Origin: Paenibacillaceae bacterium GAS479
Lineage (GTDB): Bacteria > Bacillota > Bacilli > Paenibacillales > Paenibacillaceae
Assembly: GCA_900105225.1 (NCBI GenBank)
Contig: LT629764.1
Coordinates: 1,954,501 to 2,018,500, forward strand
Length of the DNA: 64,000 nucleotides
Direction: 5' to 3'
Shown here: positions 1-10,265 of the stretch, one piece after another
Numbering within the stretch: the first letter of the stretch is position 1
Layout of the letters: each line of letters begins with the position of its first letter
Made by a program: the position numbers and the translations under genes
Notes under the pieces: model-generated
What the model was told of the DNA's origin: nothing
The model's input: the letters and a program-made list of their open reading frames with translations, nothing else
Databases searched by the model: none

Positions 1-2709
1 GCCATCGTCATCTTCAACGGCAACGTCAAACCCAACGATGCAAATTCTGCTGACTTGAGCGAATCTGTTAAGGATCGGGACGGCTTCATCGGTCCTTCTG
101 CTTATTTGGGTGATACGTTCGACTACATCCCTACCTTTGATATGGAAGGCAGCAAGGGTAGAGCTCTGGCACGCCAGCTGGTAACCAACCCAGCAGCAAG
201 CTTCAATCTAAAATTTGGCAGCGAGTATCCAAAAACCGTTTCAAAGGGCGACGAAATGGCTGACTTCAGCTCCCGCGGCCCGAACTCCGACGGACTGCTC
301 GGCATCAAGCCTGATGTCGTTGCGCCTGGCGTAGCGATCATGTCGACCTATCCAGCTTACGGAAAAGGTTCGACCGATCCATCTCTGTACGATGAAGCCT
401 ATCTCCGCAACAACGGCACCAGCATGGCAGCTCCCCATGTAGCGGGCGCTGCGGCATTGCTGCAACAGGCTAATCCGAACTGGACTCCTTTTGATATCCG
501 TGCGGCTCTCGCGAACACTGCCGACCCGATTTCGGATGGCGCTGGAACCCGTTACGATGTATACTCCCAAGGCGCTGGCCGTATCAACATCGCTAAAGCG
601 CTGGAAACACCAGCACTGCTGCAAACCGTCGAGCAGTTGACGATGTACGACGTGAACATGAACAAAGTTGCCGTTACGAATTATGGCGACAACGCCAGCT
701 TTGGCATTATGGAAGCTGGAAGCGCAGCGAAAACAATTGGACTCCAAGTCAATAACGTTTCCGACAAAGCTGTGTCTTACAAAGCTTCCGTGAAGCTGCA
801 CTCGAAAGTAACTTCGGACCCACGCGATCCGATCGCAACGCCGGATACGAGCAAAATCAACGTTTCCCTGGGCGGTCTGACAGACGGAACCGTTACGGCA
901 AATGCTTACAGCAAACAGCCTTTCAGCATCAGCGCAGCTCCAGCAGCCGACGCGGCGAAAGGCGTGTATGAAGGCTCGATCGTACTGGAAGCGGCAGGCA
1001 AACCAACGCTGCATATTCCATTCGTCCTTCATGTAGGCAAAGAGCCACTGGATACTGGTTATGGCGTTCAAGAAGTAAAGCTGTCCACACGCCAATTGTC
1101 CCCGAATGGCGACGGCAACAATGACAGCCTGGAGCTCTCCTTCAATCTAGTTGCTAAAGATCTGAACTACCTGCAAGTCGGTATTAGCGACATCAACGAC
1201 GACACTGTAGGTTATCTCAGCGTAATTGATGCTGTATATTCGGACAAACCGATTGAGGCAAAAACGTATCGCCACACATTCAACGGAACCTATTCCCTTG
1301 ATGCAAATCAAGAGAAGATAGCCGGTGCTTTGAAGGATGGATCTTATTCCTTTAACATTTTCGCAGCGTACATCTCGAAGGGCAAAGTTGTATACCAATC
1401 TGTCGGCTACATTCCATTCTCCGTCGTAAACAGCAACTACAATGCTGGCAGCGGCGGTCCTGGTTTCTACCCAGGAATCCCAGGTGCCACGCCAACACCG
1501 GCTCCTGTAGCAGCGGGCGGTGCTCTGAAAGCTATCACCGCTCAAGGCCTGCAACAAGTAACAGTTAAATCCGCTACTGCTTCCCAAGCCAATGCTACCG
1601 TAACAACCGTTACGTATGCCGATCTGCAAGCTGCAATCGGTGCGGGCAACGTGAAGCTGGCGCTCGTATTCAATGCTGTTGCCGAAGCTGGCAAAGCTTC
1701 CAAGCTGAGCTTGACGGCAGAGCAAGTAAAACTGCTTGGCACTGCTCCTGCGGGCAGCGCAATCTACCTGAACACGGGTAAAGAAGCGCTTGAGCTTCCT
1801 CTTTCCCTGATTGCCTCTGTTCCAGCAGGCAGCGGCCTTGAGCTGGTCATCCGCCCTGCGGCTGACGAGACTGGCAAATTCACTGGTGCAACCGTACTTG
1901 GCACGCCAGTTGCCTTTGAAGCAAACACGGTGAATGGTTCGACCGTTACACCGCTTTCCGTACCGGCCAAAACGTTCCTGAAGCGCTCGTTCACCCTGGA
2001 TAAGGGCATCACCGTCTCCAAAGCCGGCGTCCTGTTCCTCGAAAATGGCAAACAAGCTCCAGCCCCTGCTGTATTCTCGGCAAATGAAGATGGCACGACG
2101 ACCGTAACGATCAGTCGTCCAGGCTTCTCCGTGTACGCAGCGGCATCGCGCACGGCAGCATTCAACGACATCACTGGCTCGTGGGCGCAATCCCGCATCC
2201 AGTCCCTGAGCGACAAGCTGTTGATCAACGGCACGGCGGCTACCACCTTCTCGCCAAAAGCCAATGTGACCCGCGCTGAATTCGCAGCTATGCTGGCACG
2301 CGGCCTGGGCCTCACTGCAACAGCAAAAGCTCCATTCAGCGACCTGACAGCAGGCGCTTGGTACAATGACGCCGTCAGCGCAGCTTATGCAGCTGGTCTG
2401 ATCAACGGCTACAGCGACGGCACCTTCCGTCCAAACGGCATCATCAGCCGCCAGGAGCTTGCCGTTATGCTGGCTAAAGCAGCTACGCTGGCTGGCGCAT
2501 CTTCCACTACGGGCAACATCACCACCTACGGTGACGCTGCAAGCTTCGGCGCCTTCGCGAAGGACAGCATCGCGCTTGTCACTTCCGCAGGCCTGATGGA
2601 AGGCTCCATCGCAGGGGGCAGCTCCGTGTTCAAGCCACTTGGCTCGACGACACGCGAAGCAGCAGCTACAGTCATCCACAAACTGCTCACAAACAGCAAG
2701 CTGATCTAA
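1..2709 (+). CDS. Subtilisin-like S8 peptidase with SLH domains (5' partial)
   Basis: The reading frame is open from base 1, so this is the C-terminal ~902 residues of a secreted serine protease. The catalytic Ser motif NNGTSMAAPHVAG lies at about residue 136-148 of the fragment (Ser141); Asp and His would be upstream of the window. It aligns along its whole length with the complete paralogue that follows at 2973, so the start of the fragment is probably the end of the protease-associated (PA) domain. A Fn3-like/beta region and a Gly/Pro linker (around residue 485-500) follow, then a beta domain, then three SLH-type repeats in the last ~190 residues, with VTRAEFAAML and GYSDGTFRP motifs. SLH repeats normally bind pyruvylated cell-wall polymer, so a wall-anchored exoprotease is inferred. 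No start codon is claimed. Confidence 0.9.
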   Translation, partial: AIVIFNGNVKPNDANSADLSESVKDRDGFIGPSAYLGDTFDYIPTFDMEGSKGRALARQLVTNPAASFNLKFGSEYPKTVSKGDEMADFSSRGPNSDGLLGIKPDVVAPGVAIMSTYPAYGKGSTDPSLYDEAYLRNNGTSMAAPHVAGAAALLQQANPNWTPFDIRAALANTADPISDGAGTRYDVYSQGAGRINIAKALETPALLQTVEQLTMYDVNMNKVAVTNYGDNASFGIMEAGSAAKTIGLQVNNVSDKAVSYKASVKLHSKVTSDPRDPIATPDTSKINVSLGGLTDGTVTANAYSKQPFSISAAPAADAAKGVYEGSIVLEAAGKPTLHIPFVLHVGKEPLDTGYGVQEVKLSTRQLSPNGDGNNDSLELSFNLVAKDLNYLQVGISDINDDTVGYLSVIDAVYSDKPIEAKTYRHTFNGTYSLDANQEKIAGALKDGSYSFNIFAAYISKGKVVYQSVGYIPFSVVNSNYNAGSGGPGFYPGIPGATPTPAPVAAGGALKAITAQGLQQVTVKSATASQANATVTTVTYADLQAAIGAGNVKLALVFNAVAEAGKASKLSLTAEQVKLLGTAPAGSAIYLNTGKEALELPLSLIASVPAGSGLELVIRPAADETGKFTGATVLGTPVAFEANTVNGSTVTPLSVPAKTFLKRSFTLDKGITVSKAGVLFLENGKQAPAPAVFSANEDGTTTVTISRPGFSVYAAASRTAAFNDITGSWAQSRIQSLSDKLLINGTAATTFSPKANVTRAEFAAMLARGLGLTATAKAPFSDLTAGAWYNDAVSAAYAAGLINGYSDGTFRPNGIISRQELAVMLAKAATLAGASSTTGNITTYGDAASFGAFAKDSIALVTSAGLMEGSIAGGSSVFKPLGSTTREAAATVIHKLLTNSKLI

Positions 2710-2770
2710 TTTCCCCATCAACTGTAGAGGAGCTGTTCCTAGTCCCTCTGCAGCCGCAACAACCAACACC

Positions 2771-2812
2771 AAGCACCAGATTCCGACAATCGGATCTGGT
2801 GCTTTTCTTTTG
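2771..2812 (+). terminator. Rho-independent terminator after first S8 protease
   Basis: An inverted repeat (AAGCACCAGAT pairing with ATCTGGTGCTT, plus an inner CCG/CGG) is followed by a T-rich run TTTTCTTTTG. It separates the two tandem protease genes. Confidence 0.85.
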
Positions 2813-2972
2813 TTTTCTCCATATAGGTCTTATTTACTCCTTTTTACGACAACTATCAGTCTTTTTCTGATCATATAGCCTTATTTATCTCCCTTCTAGC
2901 AGGGAGTGCAGAGAACCCGCCGAATTACCGGATAATCCTACACCTATTTTTAATAGAAAGAAGGTATACAGA

Positions 2973-5900
2973 TTGGTCAAAAAAGGATACAAGATCAACA
3001 TCCTGTCCGCCGTACTTGCGGCGACCCTGCTCCTGCCATCCGGTGCCCACGCCACCGAGCTATCCCCTTCCCCGGCATCCTCAGAAGGCGCTGCAGCCAT
3101 TTTGAAAAGCCGTCTGGAGCAAGGAGTTGCTCCCGGCTCCTCCAAGCTGAAGGCTTCCAACGGGGAGCTGCTGACGCCTTCGCGCGCACGCGGGCTCACG
3201 ATTGCTGACACCACACCGGCCGTTATCTCACCGCGCCTGGACACAAAGACATCCGCCCGCGTCAAAGTCATTCTTCAGTTGGATGGCGCCGCCGTAGCGG
3301 AAGGCAAATTCGCTTCCAGCCAAGGCATCGCTGCCGCCGACGTAACCGAATCCTCGGTCGATGTAGAGCAACAAGCATTGCTCGATGCAGCCAAAGCACG
3401 GGGCTTGGCACTGAAGGTCAGCTACCGCTACGACACTGTGCTGAACGGCATGGAGGTCGAACTGCCGGCCAACCAGATTCCACTGCTCGCCGCACTGCCT
3501 GGTGTCAAATCGATTCACGAAAATCTGACCTACTACGCCATTCCTGCCGAAACTATCGCTCCGAATACGACTTCGGAACAATGCCGTTGCGACATCGAAC
3601 CGCTGAAGCAGCTTCGCGTGCCTGATGCTTGGGCTATGGGACTGACCGGCAAAGGGTTGAAGGTGGGCGTCATCGACACTGGCGTCGACTACCTGCATCC
3701 CGATCTGAAAGGCGCGTATAAGGGTGGACGCGACTCGTATTTCAACACGAATGACCCGTATGAGGAAATCCCGAACAGCGAAACCGGAAACCTAGGCACA
3801 TCGCACGGCACGCATGTTGCCGGCACGATCGTCGGCGGAGCTGCGAACAAGACCGACATTGTCCAGAAAGGTGTCGCTTACGAGGCAGAGCTGCATGCCT
3901 ACAAGGTGCTCGGTTTTAACGCCGAAACCGGCCGCGCTTCCGGTTCCTCCGCGCAAGTCATCGACGGCATCGAGCACGCAGTGAAAGACGGCATGGATGT
4001 CATCAACCTGTCGCTTGGCGCCGATGCCGTCAAAGATCCATTTTCACCCGATTCCATCGCGGTCAATAATGCTGTGCTCTCCGGCGTCGTTGCGGTCGTA
4101 GCCAACGGCAATGCGGCCGATGATGGACACTACTATTATTCAATGGGCTCCCCGGCAAACAGCCAGCTGGCGATAGCCGTCGGTGCCGTGAACAGCCCGA
4201 GCAACCACTACACGGCGAGCGTGAGCGCCTCGGTATACAACCCGACCGTCACAGGCGCCACCTACAGCGGACTCGACTATGATCTCAACCTGATGGGCTG
4301 GCGCACCGGTCAAGAGGGCTTCGCTTCGGTGCTCGGAACAGAGCCGGTAGAGGCGGTCTACGTTGGACTTGGCGGGGAAAATGACTACGCGGGCGTTGAT
4401 GCGAAGGGTAAAATCGTCCTCGCCTCGCGCGGCATACAGCCTTTCGTGCAAAAATCCGAGATTGCCAAAAACAAGGGCGCCAAGGCAATCATCATTTTCA
4501 ACGGACTCAATACCGGCCTCAAGGCGAACTTGAACCCATCCATTCCTGGACGGGACAGCTTTATCGGTCCGATTGGCTTTTTTGGAGACAGCTTCAATTA
4601 CATCCCAACCTTCGATATGGAAGGCGCAAAAGGCCGCGAGCTTGCACGCCTCGTGCTGGCGAATCCCGGCGCAAGCTTCAAGCTGGACTTCGATGGCGAG
4701 TATCCAAAAACGGTTGTTCCTGGCGACCGCATGGCCAGCTTCAGCTCCCGTGGTCCAGCCTCCGACGGCAAGCTCGGCATCAAACCGGATGTGACCGCCC
4801 CGGGCGTGAACACCTTGTCGACTTGGCCGGCCTACGGCAAAGCCGATCCTAATGCCTCTTATGACGAGGCGTACAACCGCATCAGCGGCACAAGCATGGC
4901 AACGCCGCATGTAGCCGGCCTGGCGCTGCTGCTGAAACAGAAATATCCGAACTGGACTCCAATGGACATTCGTGCGGCACTCGCCAACACGGCTGACACC
5001 ATCTACGACGAAGCTGGAACCCGCTACGACGTTTATTCCCAAGGCGGAGGCCGCGCCAACATCGTCAATGCGCTCCAAACACCTGCGCTGCTGCAAAGCG
5101 TAGAGGAGCTGACGCTGCAGGACGCGAACCTTAACCCGTTCCAAGTGACCAACTTCGGCGCGAACTACAGCTTTGGCGTCGTTCCAGCTGGAGCCGAGAC
5201 ACAGACCGGTCAGCTTCGCGTGAAAAATACATCCGGAGCAGCTGTAACATACTCCGCAGCCGTGGAGCTCAACGCTTCCGTCACCTCCGATCCGGCGAAC
5301 CCGATCGCAACGCCGGACATCTCCAAGCTGAGCGTATCGCTCGGCGGCCTGAACAATGGCTCCATTACAGCGCCCCCTGGCGGTGCGGCTTCCTTTACGC
5401 TGAGCGCCACTCCGGCAGCCGATGCAGCTAAAGGCGCCTACGAAGGCTCCGTTATTCTGACCGCGCCAGGTCTGCCAACGCTGCGTCTGCCATTCGCCCT
5501 GCATGTCGGCGATAAGCTGCCGGACAACGGTTTTGGCATCCAGGACCTAACGTTGTCTAGTTCAATCCTCTCCCCTGATGGAGATGGAGTGAATGACAAA
5601 CTGAGCGCGAGCCTCACGCTGAACGCTGCGAACACTGACGTCCTCAGCTTGGAAGTCTATGATGTGAATGATGATTTTGTCGGCCTGATGTTCGTCTCCG
5701 AAACAAACCAGCCAGGCGGTTATGTACCTGGTCGCTACACGATCGAGGGTCTCACCGAGCAATTCTATGACAGCTACGATGGGGAAGGAAATCCAGTCTA
5801 TCAAAAGCTGTCCGAGGGAACCTACACGCTTTATGCCGTCGCAACGGATTATGACGAGTTCTTCAATGTTGTGAACCAGTATTCTACGACCAGAACTATG

Positions 5901-7259
5901 GCTGTCGCTTACAACAAGGTTGAGCTTGGACTGGTAGCGAACGCAAAAGAAGCCTTCCAAGCCAAAGTTATCAATACTACCGTAGCCGGCAAGCCAGTGC
6001 TGCAGCTGCCTTCCCGCCAAGGCGTGACCTATGCGGTCACAGCGAGCGACAAGCCTGCGCTGATCGCAGCGGATGGCATCCTGGCTTCCCGTCCAAAAAA
6101 GGCTGAAACGGTACTGCTCACCGTCACCATCGCTTCGGCCAAAGTGCCTACGATCAAGGACATAGCACAAGTGTCCGTGCTGCTGCCAGGCAGTGAGCCG
6201 GTGGAGCTTGGCGACCGTGCGCTGAAAGGCGTCGTTCGTTCCATGGGGACCAAAGTCAATCTGAAATCTACCGTCTCAATTGATGGCATAGTTACTGTAA
6301 CAGATACCGACATCAAAGCCGCTCTGAAAGGAGCTTACCGTCCACTGGCAATTGTTGTGAATGGAGCGCCGCTAGACTCGGTATCTGCCGTGAAGCTCAG
6401 CCTGAGCTCCATTCAAGCCGCTTCGCTGGCCAAAGCACCGCTGGGCAGCTCCATCGCCCTTAACGCGGGCTCCGCCGCCGTCGAACTGCCGCTGTATTTG
6501 CTGCAATCTCTGCCTAAAGGCTCCGGGGCAGAGCTAATTATCCGCGCTGCTGCTGGCGAAGCGGGTACGTTTACCGCAAGCCGTCCAGGTCTGACGCTGT
6601 TAGGCGCTCCAGTCGCCTTCGAACTGAACAGCGTCTCCTCCAGCTCGGTTTCCAAGCCGCTGCCGATTCCGGCAAGCTCGTTTGTGAAGCATGCTTTTGT
6701 ATTGGAAGCAGGTGTTGATTCCAGCAAAGCAGGCGCGCTGTTCCTGCAAAAGGGCAAAGCGTACCCTGCTCCATCCGCGTTCACGAAAAACAGCGATGGC
6801 ACAACGACCGTCTCGGTATCACAGCCGGGTTACAACGTATATGCGGCCGCTAAACGGACCGTCGCCTATACGGATATCGCGAAGTCCAAGTCGAAAAACA
6901 GCATCCAATCGCTAGCTGAAAAGTTGCTGATCGACGGCACAACCGATACGACCTTCTCGCCTAAGTCGCGCCTGACGCTCGCACAGTTCGATGAAATGGT
7001 GAGCAAAGCGTTCGGCCTGACGCCGGTTGCTGGCAAAACGTTCAGCAGTTCTGTCGCTCCTTCTGGTGCAGGAGCAGCCTTTTCACCGCTGAACGCGGAT
7101 GTAAAGGCCATCGCCTCTGACGCTGGTGTGTTCAGCAGCGGCTCTGCAGCCGGTTTCAGCGCTAGCGGCGGCAAATGGTACAGCAACGTACCGATCATCA
7201 GCCGCGAAGCTGCGGCTGATGTCATCTACAAACTGCTGTATGCAGCTAAGCTGATTTAA
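2973..7259 (+). CDS. Vpr-like S8 serine peptidase with PA domain and degenerate SLH tail
   Basis: A 1428-residue secreted protease. TTG is taken as the start because GAAAGAAGG sits 6-7 nt upstream and it is followed at once by a basic, hydrophobic signal peptide ending near AHA (residue ~27). Order: inhibitor-I9-like propeptide (~85-185), S8 domain with Asp235 (VIDTGVD), His278 (SHGTHVAG) and Ser641 (SGTSMATPHVAG), a PA domain inserted between His and Ser (~430-560), Fn3-like segments, a beta region, and a terminal ~130 residues resembling SLH. The SLH part is eroded: the first repeat reads LTLAQFDEMV where the neighbour has VTRAEFAAML, and no GYSDGTFRP-type repeat is seen, so wall anchoring is doubtful. 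It is clearly a tandem duplicate of the upstream gene. The PA insertion and overall plan match the Vpr/lactocepin branch. The substrate is unknown. Confidence 0.92.
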   Translation: MVKKGYKINILSAVLAATLLLPSGAHATELSPSPASSEGAAAILKSRLEQGVAPGSSKLKASNGELLTPSRARGLTIADTTPAVISPRLDTKTSARVKVILQLDGAAVAEGKFASSQGIAAADVTESSVDVEQQALLDAAKARGLALKVSYRYDTVLNGMEVELPANQIPLLAALPGVKSIHENLTYYAIPAETIAPNTTSEQCRCDIEPLKQLRVPDAWAMGLTGKGLKVGVIDTGVDYLHPDLKGAYKGGRDSYFNTNDPYEEIPNSETGNLGTSHGTHVAGTIVGGAANKTDIVQKGVAYEAELHAYKVLGFNAETGRASGSSAQVIDGIEHAVKDGMDVINLSLGADAVKDPFSPDSIAVNNAVLSGVVAVVANGNAADDGHYYYSMGSPANSQLAIAVGAVNSPSNHYTASVSASVYNPTVTGATYSGLDYDLNLMGWRTGQEGFASVLGTEPVEAVYVGLGGENDYAGVDAKGKIVLASRGIQPFVQKSEIAKNKGAKAIIIFNGLNTGLKANLNPSIPGRDSFIGPIGFFGDSFNYIPTFDMEGAKGRELARLVLANPGASFKLDFDGEYPKTVVPGDRMASFSSRGPASDGKLGIKPDVTAPGVNTLSTWPAYGKADPNASYDEAYNRISGTSMATPHVAGLALLLKQKYPNWTPMDIRAALANTADTIYDEAGTRYDVYSQGGGRANIVNALQTPALLQSVEELTLQDANLNPFQVTNFGANYSFGVVPAGAETQTGQLRVKNTSGAAVTYSAAVELNASVTSDPANPIATPDISKLSVSLGGLNNGSITAPPGGAASFTLSATPAADAAKGAYEGSVILTAPGLPTLRLPFALHVGDKLPDNGFGIQDLTLSSSILSPDGDGVNDKLSASLTLNAANTDVLSLEVYDVNDDFVGLMFVSETNQPGGYVPGRYTIEGLTEQFYDSYDGEGNPVYQKLSEGTYTLYAVATDYDEFFNVVNQYSTTRTMAVAYNKVELGLVANAKEAFQAKVINTTVAGKPVLQLPSRQGVTYAVTASDKPALIAADGILASRPKKAETVLLTVTIASAKVPTIKDIAQVSVLLPGSEPVELGDRALKGVVRSMGTKVNLKSTVSIDGIVTVTDTDIKAALKGAYRPLAIVVNGAPLDSVSAVKLSLSSIQAASLAKAPLGSSIALNAGSAAVELPLYLLQSLPKGSGAELIIRAAAGEAGTFTASRPGLTLLGAPVAFELNSVSSSSVSKPLPIPASSFVKHAFVLEAGVDSSKAGALFLQKGKAYPAPSAFTKNSDGTTTVSVSQPGYNVYAAAKRTVAYTDIAKSKSKNSIQSLAEKLLIDGTTDTTFSPKSRLTLAQFDEMVSKAFGLTPVAGKTFSSSVAPSGAGAAFSPLNADVKAIASDAGVFSSGSAAGFSASGGKWYSNVPIISREAAADVIYKLLYAAKLI

Positions 7260-7304
7260 TGAAGTGCCGACGCGGGTCCACTCCCGCACCGCGCCGATAA
7301 GCGC

Positions 7305-7354
7305 AAAGCGGCGATCGTTTCCCGGTATCCTACCGGAGAGCGATCGCCGCTTTT
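7305..7354 (+). terminator. Strong terminator after second S8 protease
   Basis: A perfect stem AAAGCGGCGATCG / CGATCGCCGCTTT carries a second small hairpin (CCGGTA/TACCGG) in its loop and ends in TTTT. It could also stop transcripts of the convergent gene at 7372. Confidence 0.85.
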
Positions 7355-7371
7355 CAACGTTTCTACAAATC

Positions 7372-8295
7372 TTAAAGTTCCTTAGGTATTTTTTGAATTA
7401 TGTCGGAATAGATATTCATCGGCATTGAATTAAATTGATCTTGAGAGTTATCGGAATGAATAAAATAAGTGTCTGTTTGAGAACTATCTTTTAAGGATAT
7501 TCCGAAAACGGCAACATTATAAAGGAATGGTTTCAAAACAGGATCCGAAGTATCATTACCAGAAATATTCCCCGATTTATGAGAAAACTCCGATCTTGCT
7601 CCCATTACAAATTGGCCGGTAACAGTAGCTTTTCCCCCTTTAATTTCGACAATTGAACTTGTATATCCATCGGAAAACATGTACGAGTCTGCTTTTCTGA
7701 TCGGGAATCTATATTGGTGATATTTTAGGGTAGGAAAAGCAAGGGGCTTAAAATTGGCGTTTAAGGGCAAGGACAGAGCAGCTTTACGCGCCAAATCTAA
7801 ATTTTCTTGATTAAGAAGATTTGCATCAAACTGATAGTCATCTGATTGAACAAAAACTATTTTTCTAATGATCTCGTAGTTCACTTGATAGCCCAAGGAT
7901 TCACTGATAAAACGCATTGGAACTAGCACTCGCCCATCTATATTTTGAGGTGGGGATTCAAGCTGAATTAATTTTCCGTTTTTATAAGCTTCTGAACTGC
8001 CTACTGTAACTTTAAGATAATCACCATTTTTATTCTGCACTGTAGTTATTTTCGAAGTTGAGTTCCAGCTGTATGATATACCTAATGATGATAATGTTCG
8101 GATTGGTATAAAGACCCTTCCCTGATCCACAATTGGAGTAACATCCTGCTTTATAAACTCTCCATTTACGTTGACTTCAAGTTGGCTAAGGTCAGATGCT
8201 GGGGTGGGGGGAGCAAAACCCGCCTGTGTATTGGCTGGATGTAAAAACAGCCCCCATCCTATTGCAAGCAATATTCCGCATACAGTTTTTTTCAT
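7372..8295 (-). CDS. Secreted copper-amine-oxidase-N-like (stalk domain) protein
   Basis: About 307 residues. A signal peptide (MKKTVCGILLAIGWGLFLHP, cut near TQA) is followed by the paired ~60-residue 'copper amine oxidase N-terminal' fold. Its hallmarks are visible twice: VNGEFIKQDVTPIVDQGRVF with IPIRTL, and then GRVLVPMRFISESLG. The last ~150 residues are unassigned. The longer reading from an ATG at 8304 is rejected because GGGAGG would directly abut it, whereas it lies 9 nt from the ATG at 8295. These domains are common in secreted Paenibacillus proteins and are usually non-catalytic modules; no amine oxidase activity is implied. The gene is transcribed alone, convergent with the protease gene. 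Confidence 0.75.
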   Translation of the reverse strand: MKKTVCGILLAIGWGLFLHPANTQAGFAPPTPASDLSQLEVNVNGEFIKQDVTPIVDQGRVFIPIRTLSSLGISYSWNSTSKITTVQNKNGDYLKVTVGSSEAYKNGKLIQLESPPQNIDGRVLVPMRFISESLGYQVNYEIIRKIVFVQSDDYQFDANLLNQENLDLARKAALSLPLNANFKPLAFPTLKYHQYRFPIRKADSYMFSDGYTSSIVEIKGGKATVTGQFVMGARSEFSHKSGNISGNDTSDPVLKPFLYNVAVFGISLKDSSQTDTYFIHSDNSQDQFNSMPMNIYSDIIQKIPKEL

Positions 8296-8618
8296 TGTTT
8301 CCATCCTCCCTTAGTGCCCACAAATTTACTTTACAACTAAATATTACACAAATATAAGACGCGGATTTTATACCTAAAGTTGCACTTCAAAGGAACGTTC
8401 TCGGCTGGGCCAAGAACGGCGGCCTAACATTGGTTACATAAAAGGATCAATCTTGAAACAATGAATGCTAACAAAATTGGGAGTAATTACGCTTGAGCTT
8501 CGGCGCTCTGTCGCCTACTATAAGGAGGTTGTGTTAAAGTCTCTTCTAGATGACGCGACTCCGTAGAGAAGCGTTATAGCTTAATGATCGAATGAAAGAA
8601 ACGGAGTGAGCTTTTCTC
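8296..8618. other. Intergenic leader between divergent genes
   Basis: 323 bases without a gene, between the stalk-domain gene (-) and the permease (+). The only clear structure is a 9-bp hairpin with one mismatch at 8397-8417 (GTTCTCGGC / GCCAAGAAC), which has no T tract. I looked for a lysine riboswitch and a T-box upstream of the permease and saw neither consensus. Confidence 0.4.
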
Positions 8619-10064
8619 TTGGAACAAAACAAACCTCAAAAAGGTCTACGCCGCGGCCTTAAAGCAAGACATTTAACGATGATTTCGCTCGGCGGATCGA
8701 TTGGCACCGGACTGTTTCTCGCCAGCGGCGGAGCCATCTACAATGCGGGTCCGGGGGGCGCGCTGCTTGCCTACGCGCTGATCGGCATCATGGTGTATTT
8801 CTTGATGACGAGCCTCGGCGAAATGGCGACGCATATGCCTGTATCCGGCACTTTCAGCACGTATGGAAGCCGTTTTGTGGAGCCGAGCTTCGGCTTTGCC
8901 ATCGGCTGGAACTATTGGTACAACTGGGCGATTACGCTCGCTGCAGAGCTGTCAGCCGCCACCTTAATTCTAAAATTCTGGCTGCCCGGCAGCTCCTCCG
9001 TGCTTTGGTCGGCGTTATTCCTAGCGTTGCTCATCGCGCTCAATCTGTTGTCGGTGCGCAGTTACGGGGAATCCGAGTTCTGGTTCGCCATGATCAAAAT
9101 CATCACCGTCATCGTGTTCATCGTCGTTGGCCTGCTTATGGTAGTCGGCATCTGGCGCGGCGACGGGATTGAGAGCACCGGCTTCGCCAACCTGACGGAT
9201 AATCCGTTCCCGTTTGGCGTCCTGGCCGTACTCGGCGTCTTCATGGCTGCCGGCTTCTCGTTCCAGGGCACAGAGCTCGTCGGCGTCGCTGCGGGCGAAA
9301 GTGAGGACCCACGCCGCAATGTGCCGCGCGCGATCCGCACTATTTTCTGGCGCATCCTGCTGTTCTACATGCTTGCTATCCTAGTCATCGGCCTGCTCAT
9401 TCCGCATACGACTCCAGAGCTGGCAAGCGGAGAAATTGCCACGAGTCCGTTCACGATTCTGTTTGAAAAAGCAGGCCTTAGCATCGCCGCTTCCGTCATG
9501 AATGCGGTCATTCTGACCTCGCTTCTGTCGGCAGGAAACTCAGGCTTGTATGCCTCCACTCGTATGCTCTATGTACTCGCCAAAGAAGGCAAAGCCCCGC
9601 GCTGGCTTGCTCGGCTCAATAAGCGCGGCATTCCGGTGCCTGCGCTGCTCGTAACGAGCGCTTTCGGCCTGCTGGCGTTCCTCGCCTCGTTTTTCGGCGA
9701 CGGCGTTGTGTATGTATGGCTGCTGAACGCTTCCGGCATGACCGGCTTCATCGTCTGGTTGGGCATTGCCATAAGCCATTACCGCTTCCGCCGCGCCTGG
9801 GCGGCCCAAGGTCGTTCGCTCGACGAGTTGGTCTATAAGGCCAAATGGTTCCCATTGGGACCGATTCTCGCCATGGTATTGTGCTCCCTCGTCATTATCG
9901 GCCAGTTCATTGGCGGTGTCAGTGATGGCAAAATAGACTGGGCGTACATCGCCGCTTCCTACTTCGGCTTGCCGCTGTTCCTTGCCATCTGGCTCGGACA
10001 TAAGTGGAAGCATAAAACGAAGCTGCTGAAGCTGGAAGAGTGCCAACTCGACTCGGAAGAGTAA
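8619..10064 (+). CDS. Amino-acid permease, APC superfamily
   Basis: 481 residues with about 12 hydrophobic segments. The N-terminal signature (MISLGGSIGTGLFLASG in TM1, then PGGALLAYALIGIMVYFLMTSLGEMATHMPVSG) is that of the amino-acid:proton symporter branch that includes LysP, GabP and AroP. The E(S/A)EDPRRNVPRAIR loop after TM6 is also diagnostic. It is an inner-membrane importer probably driven by the proton gradient; the substrate cannot be read from sequence, although the closest remembered relatives are lysine/basic or GABA permeases. The start is TTG with GGAG about 8-12 nt upstream. A monocistronic unit, closed by the terminator at 10164. Confidence 0.88.
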   Translation: MEQNKPQKGLRRGLKARHLTMISLGGSIGTGLFLASGGAIYNAGPGGALLAYALIGIMVYFLMTSLGEMATHMPVSGTFSTYGSRFVEPSFGFAIGWNYWYNWAITLAAELSAATLILKFWLPGSSSVLWSALFLALLIALNLLSVRSYGESEFWFAMIKIITVIVFIVVGLLMVVGIWRGDGIESTGFANLTDNPFPFGVLAVLGVFMAAGFSFQGTELVGVAAGESEDPRRNVPRAIRTIFWRILLFYMLAILVIGLLIPHTTPELASGEIATSPFTILFEKAGLSIAASVMNAVILTSLLSAGNSGLYASTRMLYVLAKEGKAPRWLARLNKRGIPVPALLVTSAFGLLAFLASFFGDGVVYVWLLNASGMTGFIVWLGIAISHYRFRRAWAAQGRSLDELVYKAKWFPLGPILAMVLCSLVIIGQFIGGVSDGKIDWAYIAASYFGLPLFLAIWLGHKWKHKTKLLKLEECQLDSEE

Positions 10065-10163
10065 CTATCTTCTAGGACGAGGCTCGACACTCTCGAAGTC
10101 CAACATCGATTACATCGTGGAAGAGAATACGATCTTCTAATTCACGTCATCGATAGGATAAAG

Positions 10164-10210
10164 AAAAAGTACGGCGTCCCGCTTTCCTGCGGGCTGCCGT
10201 ACTTTTTTTT
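10164..10210 (+). terminator. Terminator after amino-acid permease
   Basis: The stem AAAAAGTACGGC..CCCGC / GCGGG..GCCGTACTTTTT has a 6-nt loop and ends in eight T residues. Confidence 0.9.
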
Positions 10211-10265
10211 ATCCGCTTATCTGAAATTTCCACTTCTTATATGACATTTGCTACTATCAAATGCA

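Noticed and set aside
1147-2772. Long minus-strand ORF across the first protease
   Set aside because: Shadow of a GC-rich gene; Cys/Arg-rich nonsense protein without a ribosome binding site.
8305-8618. Lysine riboswitch or T-box before the amino-acid permease
   Set aside because: Neither the L-box core words nor the T-box TGGNACCGCG are visible; only one unrelated hairpin.
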